A stretch of DNA of 7,506 bases from Rhodoferax sp. UBA4409 (GCA_002390825.1 DGQR01000212.1:1-7506), one strand, 5' to 3'; shown: positions 1 through 6,470, counted from the stretch's first letter. Notes: generated from the sequence alone by a model not told the origin. Translations and numbers: made by a program.

Positions 1-175
1 CGAATCCGCAGTAATTGGCATTGATCACATCAATGTTGGCCGTAATGGTGACGGGCTCGCCCACTTTGACGTTGGTGGAAGACGCCGTAATGGTGCCGAG
101 CACCTGGGCTTGGGCAGCGCCGGCGAGCAAGAGGCTTGCGGCAGTCAGGATAGAAGCGAGAGTACGCGATGTCAT
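1..175 (-). CDS. Hypothetical secreted protein, N-terminal part (3' end beyond window)
   Basis: The frame opens with ATG at 175-173 and stays open for 58 codons to the window edge. A GGAG ribosome binding site (184-187) sits 8 nt upstream of the ATG. The N-terminus is a clear Sec signal peptide: Thr/Arg near the start, a hydrophobic stretch rich in Leu and Ala (about residues 6-20), then AGAAQA followed by Gln, a good signal peptidase I site after about residue 23. The mature start (GTITASSTNVKVGEPVTIT) has the alternating beta pattern and VGEPVT turn of bacterial Ig-like/PKD-type domains, so an exported Ig-like protein is plausible; a cysteine occurs at residue 56. Function is unknown. It lies 157 nt after the VOC gene and probably has its own promoter, although I see no convincing one. 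Confidence 0.65.
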   Translation of the reverse strand, partial: MTSRTLASILTAASLLLAGAAQAQVLGTITASSTNVKVGEPVTITANIDVINANYCGF

Positions 176-265
176 GGGGCGGTCTCCAAAGAATTGCGAG
201 CCGCTGCACCCGGTTGGCCAGCGCGCTACAGCAGCCATTGTGTGACTAGCTCGCGCCTGCCGCTA

Positions 266-322
266 GGGGCTGATTGGCCGCTTTTGCAGCGAAACCAGCT
301 ATCTGTGAACTATGTCAGCCCC
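266..322 (-). repeat. Inverted repeat downstream of the VOC gene (possible 3'-end hairpin)
   Basis: On the minus strand GGGGCTGA (322-315) is matched by TCAGCCCC (273-266), an 8-bp perfect inverted repeat that a G-T pair extends to 9. The 41-nt interior can form a smaller stem, CGCT/AGCG, with a TGG/CCA helix outside it. It begins 11 nt after the VOC stop codon. No T tract follows on either strand, so it is not a classic intrinsic terminator. It may protect the mRNA 3' end or form part of a Rho-dependent end. The rest of the 176-332 gap shows nothing else clear apart from the ribosome binding site of the secreted-protein gene. Confidence 0.35.
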
Positions 323-332
323 CGATGCGGAC

Positions 333-800
333 TTATTTGGCAAACAAACGGCCGATGTCCGAAAACGCTTTCACCTCAATCGCGTTGCCCGAGGGGTCCA
401 AGAAGAACATCGTTGCCTGTTCACCCGGCTCGCCTTTGAATCGGATATAGGGCTCGATCACGAACTCGGTGCCTTGCGCTTGCAGGCGGGATGCCATGGC
501 CTCCCAATCCGCCATGGGCAACACAATACCGAAATGGCGCACCGGCACGCCGTGGCCATCGACCGCGCTGCGGGCCGCACTGCCGCATTCGCTAGGTGCA
601 AGGTGGGCCACGATCTGATGCCCATAGAAATTGAAGTCGATCCAATCCGGGGAACTGCGGCCCTCGGGGCAGCCCAATGTCTCGCCATAAAACCGGCGGG
701 CGGCCGCCAGATCGTGCACCGGAAAAGCCAGATGAAAAGGCGACAAAGGCGCCGGGTTGGTAGCAGGCACCGGCATCACCACCGCAGTAGATTCAGACAT
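333..800 (-). CDS. VOC (glyoxalase/extradiol dioxygenase fold) family protein
   Basis: This is a 155-residue protein of the vicinal oxygen chelate superfamily. It starts at ATG 800-798, with AAAGG 5 nt upstream, and ends in TAA. The first beta-alpha-beta module starts at FHLAFPVHDL (22-31) and continues through RRFYGETLGC and GHQIVAHLAP (60-69). The second starts at VRHFGIVLP (87-95) and ends with FLDPSGNAIEVKAF (133-146), the usual C-terminal VOC signature. Likely metal ligands by position are His23, His89 and Glu142, with His66 near the place of Glu56 in E. coli GloA. The substrate cannot be read from the sequence. It lies 27 nt after gshB and is probably co-transcribed with it, so a glutathione-linked lyase, isomerase or resistance role is possible, but it is not recognisably GloA or FosA. 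Family assignment is firm; function is open. Confidence 0.9.
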   Translation of the reverse strand: MSESTAVVMPVPATNPAPLSPFHLAFPVHDLAAARRFYGETLGCPEGRSSPDWIDFNFYGHQIVAHLAPSECGSAARSAVDGHGVPVRHFGIVLPMADWEAMASRLQAQGTEFVIEPYIRFKGEPGEQATMFFLDPSGNAIEVKAFSDIGRLFAK

Positions 801-827
801 ACAGACCTTTCAAAAAAAGGAACAGGC

Positions 828-1799
828 TCAAACGCCGGGGTGAGCCGCCACTGCCGCTTCCAGCGCATCGATAAACATCACCGGCACATTGAAGCCTGTT
901 TGGTCGGTGATCTCCTGGAAGCAGGTCGGGCTGGTGACGTTGATTTCGGTCAGGCTGTCGCCAATGATGTCCAAGCCCACCAAAAGCAAGCCACGTGCGG
1001 CCAAGATGGGCCCCAAGGCTTCTGCCACCGCACGGTCGCTGTCCGAGAGCGGCTGGGCCACCCCTTTGCCCCCTGCAGCCAGATTGCCACGCACCTCACC
1101 CCCTTGGGGAATGCGCGCAAGGCAAAACGGTACCGGCTTGCCGCCGATGACCAGCACCCGCTTGTCACCTTCACTGATGGCGGGCAAAAACTTCTGCACC
1201 ATCAGGGTCTGGGCACCGTCTTTGTTGAGGGTCTCGATGATGCCGCCGAGGTTCAAGCCATCGTCTTTGACGCGGAAGATCCCCATGCCGCCCATGCCGT
1301 CGAGCGGTTTCAAAATGATGTCGCGATGCTCCGCATGGAAGCGGCGCACGTCCTCAGCATCCCGGGTCACCAGCGTCGGGCCGATGAACTGGGGGAACTC
1401 CAGAATCGCCAGCTTTTCGGGGTGATCCCGCAAGGCGCGCGGCTTGTTGAACACCTTGGCACCCTCACGCTCAGCTTGCTCCAAGAGGTGGGTGGCATAA
1501 AAAAACTCGCTATCAAACGGCGGGTCCTTGCGCATCACCACGCAGTCGAAATCTTTGATGGCCTGTGGGCGTTCGTCCGGCTTGCTCTGGGCTGCGGTGA
1601 ACCAGACATCGGGCTCGCCGGTCAGGGTGATATCCCGCACATAGGCGGTGACCACGCCGCCGCGCTGCCACATGATGTCTTTGGGCTCGCAAGCGCTGAT
1701 GCGGTGGCCGCGCTTCTGGGCCTCGCGCATCATGGAGAAGGTGGTGTCTTTGTAAATCTTGAAGGATTCCAGCGGATCGGCCACGAAAAGAATGTGCAT
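828..1799 (-). CDS. gshB: Glutathione synthetase (ATP-grasp)
   Basis: GshB joins glycine to gamma-glutamylcysteine using ATP, the second step of glutathione synthesis, in the cytoplasm. The protein has 323 residues (E. coli GshB 316). The N-terminal domain begins MHILFVADPLESFKIYKDTT, which fixes the ATG at 1799-1797; an open extension to a TTG at 1856 adds unrelated sequence and is not used. The ATP-grasp domain shows IILKPLDGMGGMGIF (161-175, nucleotide-binding Gly-rich loop), GDKRVLVIGGKPV (211-223), VRGNLAAGGKG (236-246) and the metal/ATP signature GLDIIGDSLTEINVTSPT (275-292), close to E. coli GshB. The ribosome binding site is weak (AGAG, about 5-9 nt upstream). The gene follows benE by 53 nt, with a terminator-like hairpin in the gap, and precedes the VOC gene by 27 nt. 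Its partner gshA lies about 3.4 kb upstream. Confidence 0.97.
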   Translation of the reverse strand: MHILFVADPLESFKIYKDTTFSMMREAQKRGHRISACEPKDIMWQRGGVVTAYVRDITLTGEPDVWFTAAQSKPDERPQAIKDFDCVVMRKDPPFDSEFFYATHLLEQAEREGAKVFNKPRALRDHPEKLAILEFPQFIGPTLVTRDAEDVRRFHAEHRDIILKPLDGMGGMGIFRVKDDGLNLGGIIETLNKDGAQTLMVQKFLPAISEGDKRVLVIGGKPVPFCLARIPQGGEVRGNLAAGGKGVAQPLSDSDRAVAEALGPILAARGLLLVGLDIIGDSLTEINVTSPTCFQEITDQTGFNVPVMFIDALEAAVAAHPGV

Positions 1800-1812
1800 G
1801 CTGTCTCTTTGC

Positions 1813-1833
1813 AAAAAATAAGGGGGCTGCCCC
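1813..1833 (-). terminator. Short GC hairpin plus T tract between benE and gshB
   Basis: On the minus strand GGGG (1833-1830), loop CAG, then CCCC (1826-1823) is followed by C, TTA and a run of six T (1818-1813). This has the form of an intrinsic terminator, though the stem is only 4 bp. It lies 19 nt after the benE stop codon and its T run ends 13 nt before the gshB ATG. A competing helix is possible between GGGCT (1851-1847) and AGCCC (1828-1824). Because gshB has no room for a promoter after it, it would act as a partial terminator or attenuator rather than a full stop. Confidence 0.4.
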
Positions 1834-1852
1834 AAGGAGGCAACGGAGCCCG

Positions 1853-3070
1853 TCAAGCCTTGCTTGGGGGCACACGACCGCTATGTTGCACCAAAAGCGC
1901 CAACACGCCGGCTACCACACCCCAAAAGGCGGAGCCGATGCCGGCTATTACCACCCCGCTCAGGGTGACCAGAAAAGTAATCAGGGCCGCCTCGCGATTA
2001 CGCTCGTCTTGCACCGCCGTGTGCAAGGCGCCACCGATAGTGCCCAGCAGCGCCAACCCGGCAATGGCCGCCACCAGCTCTTTAGGAAAGGCCGTGAGCA
2101 CGCCGGTAATGGCGGCACCAAATAGGCCGATCACCAGATAAATGGCCCCGCAAGACGCGGCAGCGGTGTAGCGCCGCTCGGGTCGGGCATGTGCCTCCGG
2201 CCCCATGCAAATGGCAGCCGTAATGGCGCTGAGATTCAGTGCGAATGCACCAAACGGAGCCAGCACCAGCGTCATCACACCCGTGAGGGCAATGACCTTG
2301 GACACAGGGATACCGGCATCGCCCCCTTGTGCTCGGCGGTCTGCAAAGCCCGCCGCCTGAATCGCCGCCACCCCCGGCAGATTTTGCGACGCCATGGTCA
2401 CCACGAAAAGCGGCAGCGACATGCTGATGAAGGCCGCGAGCGAAAACGCCGGCGCCACAAACACCGGCACAGTGAAGCCAAAATGAATGTCTGCGCTTAT
2501 GAATTCAGCGCGAGCAGCTACAAAAACAATAGCAATCAACAGCGTGAGCGGAACGGCATAGCGTGGAGCCCAGCGCTTGCCCGCCAAGTAAGTCACCAGC
2601 ATCAAGCCCACCAGAGGCAGGGCAGTTTGCGCCGCGGCAAAACCCTGCAAACCGAACCGGGCCAACACCCCGGCCAGCAATGCAGAAGCCAGCGACAAAG
2701 GGATCTTGTTCATCACCCGCTCAAACCAGCCTGTAGCACCTGCCACCGTGATCAAGACGGCACACAGGATGAAAGCGCCTACGCCGTCCGCCATGGTGAA
2801 TCCGCCGGCGGTCGCAGCGGTCGCCAGCACCGCGGCACCCGGAGTGCTCCAGGCCACCATCACCGGCTTCTTGAGCCAGAGGGAGGGCAACAAGGTGCAC
2901 AACCCCATGCCGATGCCCAAGGCCCACATCCAGGATGCCACCATGTCCGGTGTGGCGCCCAGCGCCAGCGCCGCCTGGAACACGATCGCCACCGAACTCG
3001 TAAAGCCCACCAATACCGCCACAAAACCGGCCGTGAAGGCCGAGAGACTCAGGTCTTTGAAAAAATGCAT
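1853..3070 (-). CDS. benE: Benzoate/H+ symporter, BenE family inner-membrane transporter
   Basis: This is a 405-residue, strongly hydrophobic protein with roughly 11-12 membrane segments, matching the BenE family (PF03594; E. coli YdcO about 390 residues). Family landmarks are VAWSTPGAAVLA (72-83), MASQNLPG (226-233), AICMGPEAH (286-294) and the C-terminal FWGVVAGVLALLVQH. Members import benzoate or related aromatic acids with protons; this substrate is assigned by family only. ATG at 3070-3068 is the only reasonable start, since an in-frame TAG lies 7 codons upstream. No good ribosome binding site precedes it, so translation may depend on coupling to kup, 51 nt upstream. Two oddities are a stretch with foreign codon use at residues 179-198 (see the repeat entry) and a polar loop, ADRRAQGGDAG (243-253), after the conserved MASQNLPG segment. 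No benzoate catabolic genes are nearby. Confidence 0.93.
   Translation of the reverse strand: MHFFKDLSLSAFTAGFVAVLVGFTSSVAIVFQAALALGATPDMVASWMWALGIGMGLCTLLPSLWLKKPVMVAWSTPGAAVLATAATAGGFTMADGVGAFILCAVLITVAGATGWFERVMNKIPLSLASALLAGVLARFGLQGFAAAQTALPLVGLMLVTYLAGKRWAPRYAVPLTLLIAIVFVAARAEFISADIHFGFTVPVFVAPAFSLAAFISMSLPLFVVTMASQNLPGVAAIQAAGFADRRAQGGDAGIPVSKVIALTGVMTLVLAPFGAFALNLSAITAAICMGPEAHARPERRYTAAASCGAIYLVIGLFGAAITGVLTAFPKELVAAIAGLALLGTIGGALHTAVQDERNREAALITFLVTLSGVVIAGIGSAFWGVVAGVLALLVQHSGRVPPSKA
2477..2536 (-). repeat. Probable Comamonadaceae short interspersed repeat inside benE
   Basis: These 60 bp (benE codons 179-198) differ from the rest of the gene. They contain TTGTTTTTGTAGCTGC, then CGCGCT and AAGCGC flanking an AT-rich loop, and end CATTTTGGC. 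The core is a hairpin: plus-strand GCGCT (2493-2497) and AGCGC (2507-2511) around TATGAATTC. From memory this resembles a repeat common in Comamonadaceae intergenic DNA, which has a TAGCTGCT(T/C)GCGCTT...AAGCGCTAGAGGCC...TTTT layout. Codon choice supports an origin outside the gene: ATA, GTA, GTT, TTT and three ATT in a row, while flanking codons mostly end in G or C. The length is a multiple of three and the reading frame stays open. The encoded peptide (IAIVFVAARAEFISADIHFG) supplies the end of a membrane helix and the loop after it. The family match is recalled, not searched. Confidence 0.55.
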
Positions 3071-3100
3071 AGGCAGATTGTCAACGACCTAAGCAACAGC

Positions 3101-3116
3101 GGAGCGGCGGGGCTCC
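3101..3116 (-). repeat. Small hairpin after kup stop codon
   Basis: On the minus strand GGAGC (3116-3112), loop CCCGCC, GCTCC (3105-3101) forms a 5-bp GC-rich stem, 5 nt after the kup TAA and 30 nt before the benE ATG. No T tract follows, so it is unlikely to terminate transcription. It could set the kup to benE ratio by slowing nucleases or ribosomes. The call is tentative. Confidence 0.3.
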
Positions 3117-3121
3117 ATCGC

Positions 3122-4990
3122 TTAGATTTCGATTTTGGAACCCAGTTCTACAACCGAGTTGTTGGGCAAATTCAAGAAGTCGGCAGCGCCACTCGCGTTG
3201 TGGTGCATCTGCGCAAACAACTTTTCACGCCACGGCGCCATGCCCTGACCCAAGGTAGGCACCACCGTATCGCGCGACAGGAAGTAGCTGGTGGTCATGG
3301 CGTCCAAGGCGCAGCCGCGGCCCCGCATCTGCTCCAGGGCCTTAGGCACATCGGGGTCGTTTTTGAAGCCGTAGTTGATGATGACTTGCCAGCAATCATG
3401 GCCAAGCGACTCGATCTGCAAGCGCTTGTCCAAGCCGATCCACGGCACCTCGTGGCTCTTGACCGTCACAAACAAGTTATTGGCATGCAATACCTTGTTG
3501 TGTTTGAGGTTGTGCAGCAGGGCGTTCGGCACACTGCCTTTGTCTGCGGTCAAAAACACGGCTGTGCCCTCGACCCGTGCGGGTGGGCTGACAAAGACCG
3601 CTTCCAGAAAACTCGAGAGATCCAGCGAATCGGCACGCAGTTTTTCGTTGAGGAGTCTGCGGCCGTCTTTCCAAGTCACCATTAGCGTAAAGATCGCGCC
3701 GCCGATCGCCAGCGGGAACCAGCCGCCTTCAAAGAACTTGAGCAGATTGGACGTCCAGAAGGCGAAGTCCACCACAAAGAAAAAGCCGGTGGCGCCGATG
3801 CACAGCCACAGCGGGTACTTCCAGTTGTAGCGGATGACATAGAAAGTCAGGATGGTCGTGATCAGCATATCGGTACAGACCGCAATGCCGTAGGCCGCCG
3901 CCAGATTGCTGGAGGACTTGAACATCACTACGGCCAGCACAATCGCCACGAACAAGCCCCAATTCACAAACGGCATGTAAATTTGGCCGGTGTCTTTGAC
4001 GCTGGTGTGGTCAATCCGCAAACGGGGCAGGTAACCCAATTGGATGACCTGTTTGGTCACCGAAAACGCGCCCGAGATCAAGGCCTGCGACGCAATCACG
4101 GTGGCCATGGTGGCAAGGCCGACCAGGGGCAGCAAGGCCCAATCAGGCGCCATCAGGTAAAACGGGTTTTTGACGGCTTCCGGGTAGTCCAGCAACAAGG
4201 CGCCTTGACCAAAGTAATTCAGGGTCAGCGCTGGCATCACGATAGAAAACCAGGCGAGGCGGATCGGTTTTTTCCCGAAATGGCCCATGTCGGCATACAA
4301 GGCCTCTCCGCCGGTCACGCACAAGACCACTGCCCCCAGAATAATGAAGGTGGTGCCGGGGTTGTTCCACATAAAGCCCAGGGCGTAATGCGGGCTGATC
4401 GCCCACAAAATCCGCGGCTGGTCAATGATGTGGCTCACGCCCAGAACAGCGATGGTGACAAACCAGACCACGGTGATCGGGCCGAAGAACTTGCCAATGC
4501 CGGCGGTGCCACGCTTTTGCACGGCAAACAGGCAAAACAAAATCACCAGCGTGAGCGGAATCACAAAGCGCTTGAAGCCCGGAGATATCACCTCCAGACC
4601 CTCCACGGCAGACAGCACTGAAATGGCCGGGGTGATCACCCCGTCACCATAGAACAAGCAGGTTCCAAAGATGCCCAGCAGCAGCAATACCCGGCGCAGC
4701 TGTGGCTTGTCTTTGACCGACTGCGACGCCAAAGCCAACATGGCCACCAGCCCCCCCTCGCCATGGTTGTCGGCCCGCAGGACGAGCACCACGTACTTGA
4801 TGGAGACGATGACCGTCAGGGTCCAGAAGAAGATGGAAAGAATTCCGTAGATATTCTCTTCCGTGAAGGGGACATGGCCTGAGCCGAAGACCTCTTTGAG
4901 CGCGTACAGCACACTGGTGCCGATGTCGCCGTATACAACGCCGATGGCACCGAGCGTGAGTGCCGCGAGAGACGATTTGGATGCTGACAC
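3122..4990 (-). CDS. kup: Low-affinity potassium uptake protein Kup
   Basis: Kup imports K+ with protons across the inner membrane. From GTG at 4990-4988 the protein has 622 residues, the same as E. coli Kup, and begins VSASKSSLAALTLGAIGVVYGD like its relatives. The GTG has GGGGG 5 nt upstream; an open extension to a TTG at 5122 (44 more residues, Arg/Cys-rich and unlike the family) is rejected. The KUP/HAK motif is GDIGTSVLY (21-29). Also present are DNHGEGGLVAMLALASQ (74-90) and VTGGEALYADMGHFG, typical family segments, with about 12 membrane segments in the first 430 residues and then a soluble C-terminal domain ending LGSKIEI. The usual proline of GDIGTSPLY is Val27 here, possibly normal for this clade. 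It lies 169 nt after gshA with a structured gap, and 51 nt before benE. Confidence 0.96.
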   Translation of the reverse strand: MSASKSSLAALTLGAIGVVYGDIGTSVLYALKEVFGSGHVPFTEENIYGILSIFFWTLTVIVSIKYVVLVLRADNHGEGGLVAMLALASQSVKDKPQLRRVLLLLGIFGTCLFYGDGVITPAISVLSAVEGLEVISPGFKRFVIPLTLVILFCLFAVQKRGTAGIGKFFGPITVVWFVTIAVLGVSHIIDQPRILWAISPHYALGFMWNNPGTTFIILGAVVLCVTGGEALYADMGHFGKKPIRLAWFSIVMPALTLNYFGQGALLLDYPEAVKNPFYLMAPDWALLPLVGLATMATVIASQALISGAFSVTKQVIQLGYLPRLRIDHTSVKDTGQIYMPFVNWGLFVAIVLAVVMFKSSSNLAAAYGIAVCTDMLITTILTFYVIRYNWKYPLWLCIGATGFFFVVDFAFWTSNLLKFFEGGWFPLAIGGAIFTLMVTWKDGRRLLNEKLRADSLDLSSFLEAVFVSPPARVEGTAVFLTADKGSVPNALLHNLKHNKVLHANNLFVTVKSHEVPWIGLDKRLQIESLGHDCWQVIINYGFKNDPDVPKALEQMRGRGCALDAMTTSYFLSRDTVVPTLGQGMAPWREKLFAQMHHNASGAADFLNLPNNSVVELGSKIEI

Positions 4991-5159
4991 AAAAACCCCC
5001 AGCCTGCATGAAGCGCCGGGTTCCGTTCCTTGAGGGACCGCTATTTTGCGCTTTGTAAACCGGCCGGCAAGTACCAAACACGCGTTTCTCGGGCTTTTTC
5101 GCTCCGTGTTGCACTGCAGCAACTTGGAGCATCTTGGGCCCGAGAGGGCTTGACGGCGC
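4991..5159 (-). promoter_or_regulatory. Structured gshA-kup intergenic region / candidate kup mRNA leader
   Basis: Two elements are visible on the minus strand. (1) A nested three-part stem at 5145-5087: TCTCGGGC (5145-5138) with GCCCGAGA (5094-5087); inside it GCTCC (5130-5126) with GGAGC (5105-5101); inside that GTTGC (5123-5119) with GCAAC (5112-5108), closing a 6-nt loop. The internal loops are CCAAGAT/GAAAAA and AA/AC. No T tract follows, so it is not a simple gshA terminator. (2) A hairpin, AACCCGGC (5022-5015) with GCTGGGGGTT (5003-4994), followed by TTT and the GTG start codon. Its 3' arm contains the kup ribosome binding site, so folding would block translation, and with T5 it also resembles a terminator. 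I do not recognise a known riboswitch class here. Confidence 0.4.
5043..5070 (-). promoter_or_regulatory. Weak sigma70-like promoter candidate for kup
   Basis: On the minus strand TTGCCG (5070-5065) and CAAAAT (5048-5043) are 16 nt apart, each matching four of six consensus positions. Transcription would start near 5035, about 45 nt before the kup GTG. The RNA would then include the second hairpin of the leader but not the nested stem upstream. This is a weak call by eye. Confidence 0.2.
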
Positions 5160-6446
5160 TCAGTCGTAGCGCTCTGCGTCGGGGTCTGTCGCTTCCAGCT
5201 CGTAGCTGGCTGCCAGCATGGCCAGGCGGCCGATCACACCGTACATGTAGAAGCGGTTGGGTGCACTGGCACCGGGGCGCACACCGGGCTGAGGTAAGTG
5301 CGTACTCTCGGCGAAAGCCAATGGCACGTAGCTGGAGCCAGGGGCACTGAGGTTCTCGTCGACCCCACGTTCGGCATGCATCCGGTAAAAGCCACCCACC
5401 ACGTAACGGTCCATCAGGTAGACCACCGGCTCGGCCACTGCATCGTTGACGCGCTCATTGGTGAGCACCCCTTCTTGCAGAATCAGCTCCAGAGGATCGG
5501 GCCCGGCTTCCAAACCGGCGCCCATTTTGCGGAGTTTGGCCTCTAAATCTTTGGTGTCGCGCACCGAAAGAATCGTGTTGCCGCTGGTCCGGTTGTCCGC
5601 CTTGATCACGAGGAAGGGCTTTTCCTTGATGCCGTATTCCTTGTATTTCTTCTTAACCTTGGTCAGCATGCCCTCGATGCGGCTCACCAAAGCGGCAATC
5701 CCCTCGGCGCTCTGCAGATCCACCACGCCGTAGGGTTCGAACATTGGCGTCATCAGCCAATGGTCCACACCGATCAACTTGCCGAAGCGCTTGGCCACCT
5801 CTTCGTAGCAACGGAAATGGGTGCTCTTGCGGCGGGTCGACCAACTGGCGTGCAGGGGCGGCAACAGGTACTGCTCATGCAAGTCTTCGAGAATGCCTGG
5901 CACGCCGGCGCGCAAATCGTTGTTCAGCAGAATAGTGCACGGGTCGAAATCTTTGACTCCCAAACGACCTTTGGTGCGCACTACCGGGTCCAGGGTGATC
6001 GAATCGCCGTCGGGCAAATCAATTTTGGTGCTTTTCTTGATGTCTGCGCTGATCGAACCGATCCGCACATTCAAGCCAGCCATGTTGAAAATGCGCCCCA
6101 ACTGGGCCAGATTCATCAGGTAGTAGGTGCTGCGCAGGTTGTTGTCAGGAATGATCAACAGGTTGCGCGCTTCAGGGCAGATTTTTTCAATCGCCGCTTG
6201 AGCCGCCTGCACGGCCAAGGGCAGCATGGCAGGGGTCAGGTTGTTCCAGCCGCCGGGGAAGAAGTCCGTGTCCACCGGCGCGAGCTTGAAACCCGCATTG
6301 CGCACATCGACGGCGGTATAGAACGGGGGCGTGTGCTCCATCCACTCCAAGCGGAACCAACGCTCGATCGCAGGCATGGAGTCCAAGATCCGCTGCTCGA
6401 GTTCATTGATAGGACCGGTCAACGCGGTAATGAGATGGGGAACCAT
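5160..6446 (-). CDS. gshA: Glutamate-cysteine ligase (proteobacterial PF08886 / Acidithiobacillus type)
   Basis: GshA makes gamma-glutamylcysteine from glutamate, cysteine and ATP, the committed step of glutathione synthesis. The 428-residue protein belongs to the GshA family first described in Acidithiobacillus ferrooxidans (TIGR02049, PF08886), distinct from the E. coli-type ligase. Recognisable segments are IERWFRLEWMEHTPPFY (27-43), APVDTDFFPGGWNNL (56-70), IIPDNNLRSTYYLMN (98-112), LLNNDLRAGVP (173-183), WSTRRKSTHF (202-211), VIKADNRTSGNTI (280-292) and YVVGGFYRMH (348-357). The start ATG 6446-6444 gives MVPHLITAL, the normal family N-terminus; the ribosome binding site is weak (GAAAG, 7-8 nt upstream). 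It follows proA by 120 nt, with a paired inverted-repeat box in the gap, and precedes kup by 169 nt. Separation from gshB by two transporters is the notable context. Confidence 0.96.
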   Translation of the reverse strand: MVPHLITALTGPINELEQRILDSMPAIERWFRLEWMEHTPPFYTAVDVRNAGFKLAPVDTDFFPGGWNNLTPAMLPLAVQAAQAAIEKICPEARNLLIIPDNNLRSTYYLMNLAQLGRIFNMAGLNVRIGSISADIKKSTKIDLPDGDSITLDPVVRTKGRLGVKDFDPCTILLNNDLRAGVPGILEDLHEQYLLPPLHASWSTRRKSTHFRCYEEVAKRFGKLIGVDHWLMTPMFEPYGVVDLQSAEGIAALVSRIEGMLTKVKKKYKEYGIKEKPFLVIKADNRTSGNTILSVRDTKDLEAKLRKMGAGLEAGPDPLELILQEGVLTNERVNDAVAEPVVYLMDRYVVGGFYRMHAERGVDENLSAPGSSYVPLAFAESTHLPQPGVRPGASAPNRFYMYGVIGRLAMLAASYELEATDPDAERYD

Positions 6447-6470
6447 GAAGTGGCTTTCTTTGAATGATCG

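Noticed and set aside
1800..1856. Longer gshB start at TTG 1856
   Set aside because: It would overlap the benE stop and add residues before the canonical MHILFVADP start of GshB.
312..2141. A 609-codon open frame on the plus strand
   Set aside because: It runs antisense through the VOC gene, gshB and part of benE, has no recognisable domain, and its composition (many His, Arg, Gln) is that of the complement of GC-rich genes. The minus-strand proteins match known families throughout.
2189..3685. A 498-codon open frame on the plus strand
   Set aside because: It is antisense to benE and the 3' part of kup; the Arg/His/Gln-rich translation resembles no family. Treated as a shadow.
2541..4560. 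Shared 11-mer AGCGTGAGCGG in benE (near 2541) and kup (near 4549)
   Set aside because: Both copies encode Pro-Leu-Thr-Leu in a membrane helix with the same preferred codons; this is coincidence of protein sequence and codon use, not a repeat element.
4991..5122. Longer kup start at TTG 5122, adding 44 residues
   Set aside because: The added residues are basic, Cys-containing and unlike Kup N-termini. The GTG at 4990 has a good ribosome binding site and gives the usual 622 residues.
4991..5159. Known ydaO (c-di-AMP) riboswitch upstream of kup
   Set aside because: The gene context is suggestive, but I cannot find the conserved ydaO sequence blocks, and c-di-AMP signalling is not typical of betaproteobacteria. 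Kept only as an unnamed structured leader.
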